This document shows, piece after piece, positions 62,026 to 64,000 of a stretch of 64,000 nt of DNA. A program made the translations under genes and the position numbers. Numbering within the stretch: the stretch's first letter is position 1; each line of letters opens with the position of its first letter. The notes below the pieces were generated by a model. That model was not told the DNA's origin and made no database searches. It saw nothing but the letters and a program-made list of their open reading frames with translations. The stretch lies in the NCBI RefSeq assembly GCF_028435365.1, contig NZ_JAGTJJ010000016.1:62001-126000 (forward strand), written 5' to 3'. Source of the DNA: Polyangium jinanense. GTDB taxonomy: Bacteria; Myxococcota; Polyangia; Polyangiales; Polyangiaceae.

Positions 62026-63240
62026 ATGGCCTGGTTCGCGGATCTGAGCCCGTACGAGAATCCGAAAAGGGAAGCGGAGGACGACACGAGCGCGCCGGCG
62101 CCGCCCATCCTCAACATCGGCTGGCTCGAGCCTGGGCATTCGTTTCCCGTAGGGTCCGTGTCCACCGCATTCCTCGTGCGGCTCGCGGTCCTGGTGACGC
62201 GTGCTCGAACGGTGCTCTCGCGCCGCAATCATACCTGCGCGTTCGTCCACAAAAAGCCGATCATCGGAACCGGCGAGATCCGCGTGGTCGGAGACGACAG
62301 AACGAGGTTCGCCGCGCCGGTGATGATTCACCACTACGTCGCGGAGCATGGCTACCGGCCGCCGGACGCCTTCATCGCCGCGGTCCTGCGCACGTCCGGC
62401 CTCTCCTGGGAACGGGCGTACGAGGAGGACCTCTGCGCGAGCTGCGGCCTCGCCTTGCAAATCAAGAAAAAGCACAAGGTCTATCGCGAGGACGAGACGG
62501 GTATCGAGTCCTTCGTCCAGGGCTTTTGCGGCGGCTGCGGCGTTTCCTATCAACGCCGCGCGCCGCTGCCGGGCGGCGAACGCGTGGCGATCCTGCGCGC
62601 GCTGGAGCAGCTTCGGGCCCCCGACCCCGACACGCGCATCGAGGCCGCGACCGATCTGTCCTATCTTCGGGGCCAGGATTCCATTCCGCAGCTCGTCGCG
62701 CTCCTGCATGACGCGCACACAGGGGTGCGGCGCGCAGCCATCATGGCGCTCGTCAAGCTGAAAGCGGATGAGGCCATTGTGCCGCTCATCGAAAACCTCG
62801 AGCGCCCGAATGAAATCCCGCTCGATGCGACGGTGAGGCTACTCGCTGGCCTGGGCGCAGGCGCCGTCCTCCGCGCCCTCGTGGCTCCCCTCCGGCATAC
62901 GGATACGGCCGTCCGCAGCGCCGCCGTCGAAGTGCTGGAGCGAATCGGAGGCGAGGCGATCGAGGCATTGCTGATGGAGCGCCTCGACGACCCGGATCCC
63001 TCGATCCGGCGGCAAGCCCTCCGGGCGCTGTCGGGTCGCGTCGAGCGATGGGAACGCCGGCTCCTCAGCGAGGACTACGACGGCGCGGCTCCATTCATCG
63101 ATCCACGCGCGCCGCTCGACGATGCGTGGTTATCCCAGGCCGCGTCACGAATGCAAGTCCCCATCGAGGAGGTGCGCGGCCGCGTCGAGGCGCTCGCGCC
63201 GCGATTCGGCATTCCGCTCCGGTGGCGGGATCGCGGCTGA
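62026..63240 (+). CDS. HEAT-repeat protein with zinc-ribbon insert (DUF7919-like start)
   Basis: 404 residues. MAWFADLSPYENPKRE and ILNIGWLEPGHSFPVG resemble the DUF7919-type N-terminal region. Two CxxC knuckles follow (LCASCGLAL, FCGGCGVSY), probably one zinc site. From about residue 190, HEAT repeats (AATDLSYLRGQDSIPQLVAL, VRRAAIMALVKLKADEAIVP, IRRQALRALSGRVERW) suggest a protein-binding scaffold. GGAG lies close to the ATG at 62026. Partner unknown. Confidence 0.7.
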   Translation: MAWFADLSPYENPKREAEDDTSAPAPPILNIGWLEPGHSFPVGSVSTAFLVRLAVLVTRARTVLSRRNHTCAFVHKKPIIGTGEIRVVGDDRTRFAAPVMIHHYVAEHGYRPPDAFIAAVLRTSGLSWERAYEEDLCASCGLALQIKKKHKVYREDETGIESFVQGFCGGCGVSYQRRAPLPGGERVAILRALEQLRAPDPDTRIEAATDLSYLRGQDSIPQLVALLHDAHTGVRRAAIMALVKLKADEAIVPLIENLERPNEIPLDATVRLLAGLGAGAVLRALVAPLRHTDTAVRSAAVEVLERIGGEAIEALLMERLDDPDPSIRRQALRALSGRVERWERRLLSEDYDGAAPFIDPRAPLDDAWLSQAASRMQVPIEEVRGRVEALAPRFGIPLRWRDRG

Positions 63241-63332
63241 ACAGGAGCTGCGTGCGGACCGGCAGTCCCGACGGGTCCCATCCCCTCTCCACGGCCTGGC
63301 CGGAGGCATCTTTTGCGCTACCTATTGCCGGC

Positions 63333-64000
63333 ATGACCGACCTCCTCTTTACGCCGTCGGGCGTCCGGTTGCGTCGTCACTCCAACCGCTCCGGAGACCT
63401 CAACTGGCTGCTCCTGCCGGGAGGACCTGGCATCGGGTCGGAAAGCCTCGAAGGGCTGGCCGACATCCTGGATGTGCCGGGGGCCATCTGGCTCGTCGAT
63501 CTGCCTGGAGATGGCTCCAATCGCGCCCCTCCAGGGAGCCTGGGAAGTCCTTTTGATGCCTGGCCCCAGGTCGTGGCCGAAGCTGCCAGGGCGCTCCCGC
63601 GCGTCGTCTTCGCCGGACATTCGACCGGGGGCATGTATCTGCTTTCGACGCCCGAACTGGAACCGCACCTCGAGGCCCTGGCGCTTCTGGACACCGCTCC
63701 GGACGCCCTCTGGTATCCTCGTTTCGTGGAGATGACCCGGGCGAATCCGTTGCCCGATGTCGAGGCGGCGACAGCGATCTATGAAGCGGATCCGCGCGAC
63801 GAGAACATCGCCGCGGTTGCGGTGGCGTCCGCGGAATGGAACTTCACCCCGGCCGGGCTTTCGGCGGGACGCGAGCTCCTCGCGAGGATGCCTTACAACA
63901 GCGCGGCGGTCGCGTGGTCGGAGGCGAATTTCGACCACGTCTACAAGGCCCGGTGGTGGCCGACGCGAATGCCGGTCCTTCGACTGGCTGGCTCGGACGA
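63333..64000 (+). CDS. Alpha/beta hydrolase, partial
   Basis: 222 residues visible; it runs off the right edge. Proline-iminopeptidase/esterase-like layout: LNWLLLPGGPGIGSESLEGL near the oxyanion, WLVDLPGDGSN, and the nucleophile elbow FAGHSTGGMYLL (GxSxG). The end MPVLRLAGSD is the strand before the acid residue; the His lies outside. Start ATG at 63333. It has no signal peptide, so it is cytosolic. Confidence 0.85.
   Translation, partial: MTDLLFTPSGVRLRRHSNRSGDLNWLLLPGGPGIGSESLEGLADILDVPGAIWLVDLPGDGSNRAPPGSLGSPFDAWPQVVAEAARALPRVVFAGHSTGGMYLLSTPELEPHLEALALLDTAPDALWYPRFVEMTRANPLPDVEAATAIYEADPRDENIAAVAVASAEWNFTPAGLSAGRELLARMPYNSAAVAWSEANFDHVYKARWWPTRMPVLRLAGSD

Noticed and set aside
61608..62228. 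Leftward frame across the 61.6-62.2 kb gap
   Set aside because: Lacks a ribosome site, domain or signal peptide and overlaps the HEAT-repeat start.

Overview
This 64 kb window is GC-rich, densely coded chromosomal DNA. It most likely comes from a myxobacterium of the order Polyangiales (Sorangium/Polyangium-like). The evidence is the many lipoproteins whose acylated Cys is followed by Ser/Gly/Ala low-complexity linkers, the Hanks-type kinases fused to ATPase/TPR or propeller domains, DUF2169 and DUF2252 proteins, PEGA-type TPR proteins, and many genes I can only call family-specific. No rRNA, tRNA, integrase, transposase or CRISPR array was seen. Assignment to the order is inference from gene style.

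Layout. 0-7.5 kb: a truncated PLD-like protein, a glutathione S-transferase, a large YVTN-propeller/di-haem cytochrome lipoprotein, and a leftward set (DUF2252 lipoprotein, outer-membrane barrel, lamin-tail lipoprotein). 7.5-12 kb: a giant kinase/AAA/TPR regulator following a 2OG-Fe(II) oxygenase. 12.6-15.1 kb: a compact leftward arsenic operon arsR-arsI-acr3-arsC, with a perfect operator palindrome laid over the promoter and abutting the GTG start. 15.2-17.5 kb: a Lys/Ala-tailed protein, Pcm and AlkB. 17.6-25.1 kb: an accessory region of mosaic structure. It holds two paralogous lipoproteins with near-identical front halves and divergent Cys-rich tails, each followed by a small cytosolic gene, and is littered with duplicated gene tails (alkB tail, TPR-protein tail), 85-bp tandem repeats and orphan genes. 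It looks like a polymorphic lipoprotein toxin/immunity locus of SitA-like logic and is the most interesting part of the window.

25.4-35.4 kb: surface or periplasmic lipoproteins (metallo-beta-lactamase fold, alpha/beta hydrolase, VWA, Gly-rich DUF1565-like), a HAD 5'-nucleotidase, a PAS-STAS regulator and a GNAT-like protein. 35.4-42 kb: a degenerate gluzincin peptidase, a long DUF2169 protein, a polyprenol-phosphate mannosyltransferase and thioredoxin. 42.1-49.4 kb: a kinase-propeller with DGF for DFG, an M43 metalloprotease with FG-GAP repeats, a coiled-coil protein, a long inverted-repeat element and a WD40-like lipoprotein.

49.7-53 kb: the core glycolytic operon gap-pgk-tpiA with secG, preceded by a strikingly pyrimidine-rich leader. 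53-59.8 kb: membrane glycosyltransferase, hexapeptide N-acetyltransferase, a LamG-like lipoprotein and an O-antigen-ligase-like/TPR protein, consistent with surface-polysaccharide synthesis. 59.8-64 kb: an Rpn/DUF4351-like protein, a SAM methyltransferase, a HEAT-repeat zinc-ribbon protein and an alpha/beta hydrolase cut by the right edge.

Several genes appear to be transcribed from promoters placed so that transcription would begin at or next to the start codon (arsR at 15094, the gene at 35428, possibly 17593 and 26464), suggesting leaderless mRNAs.
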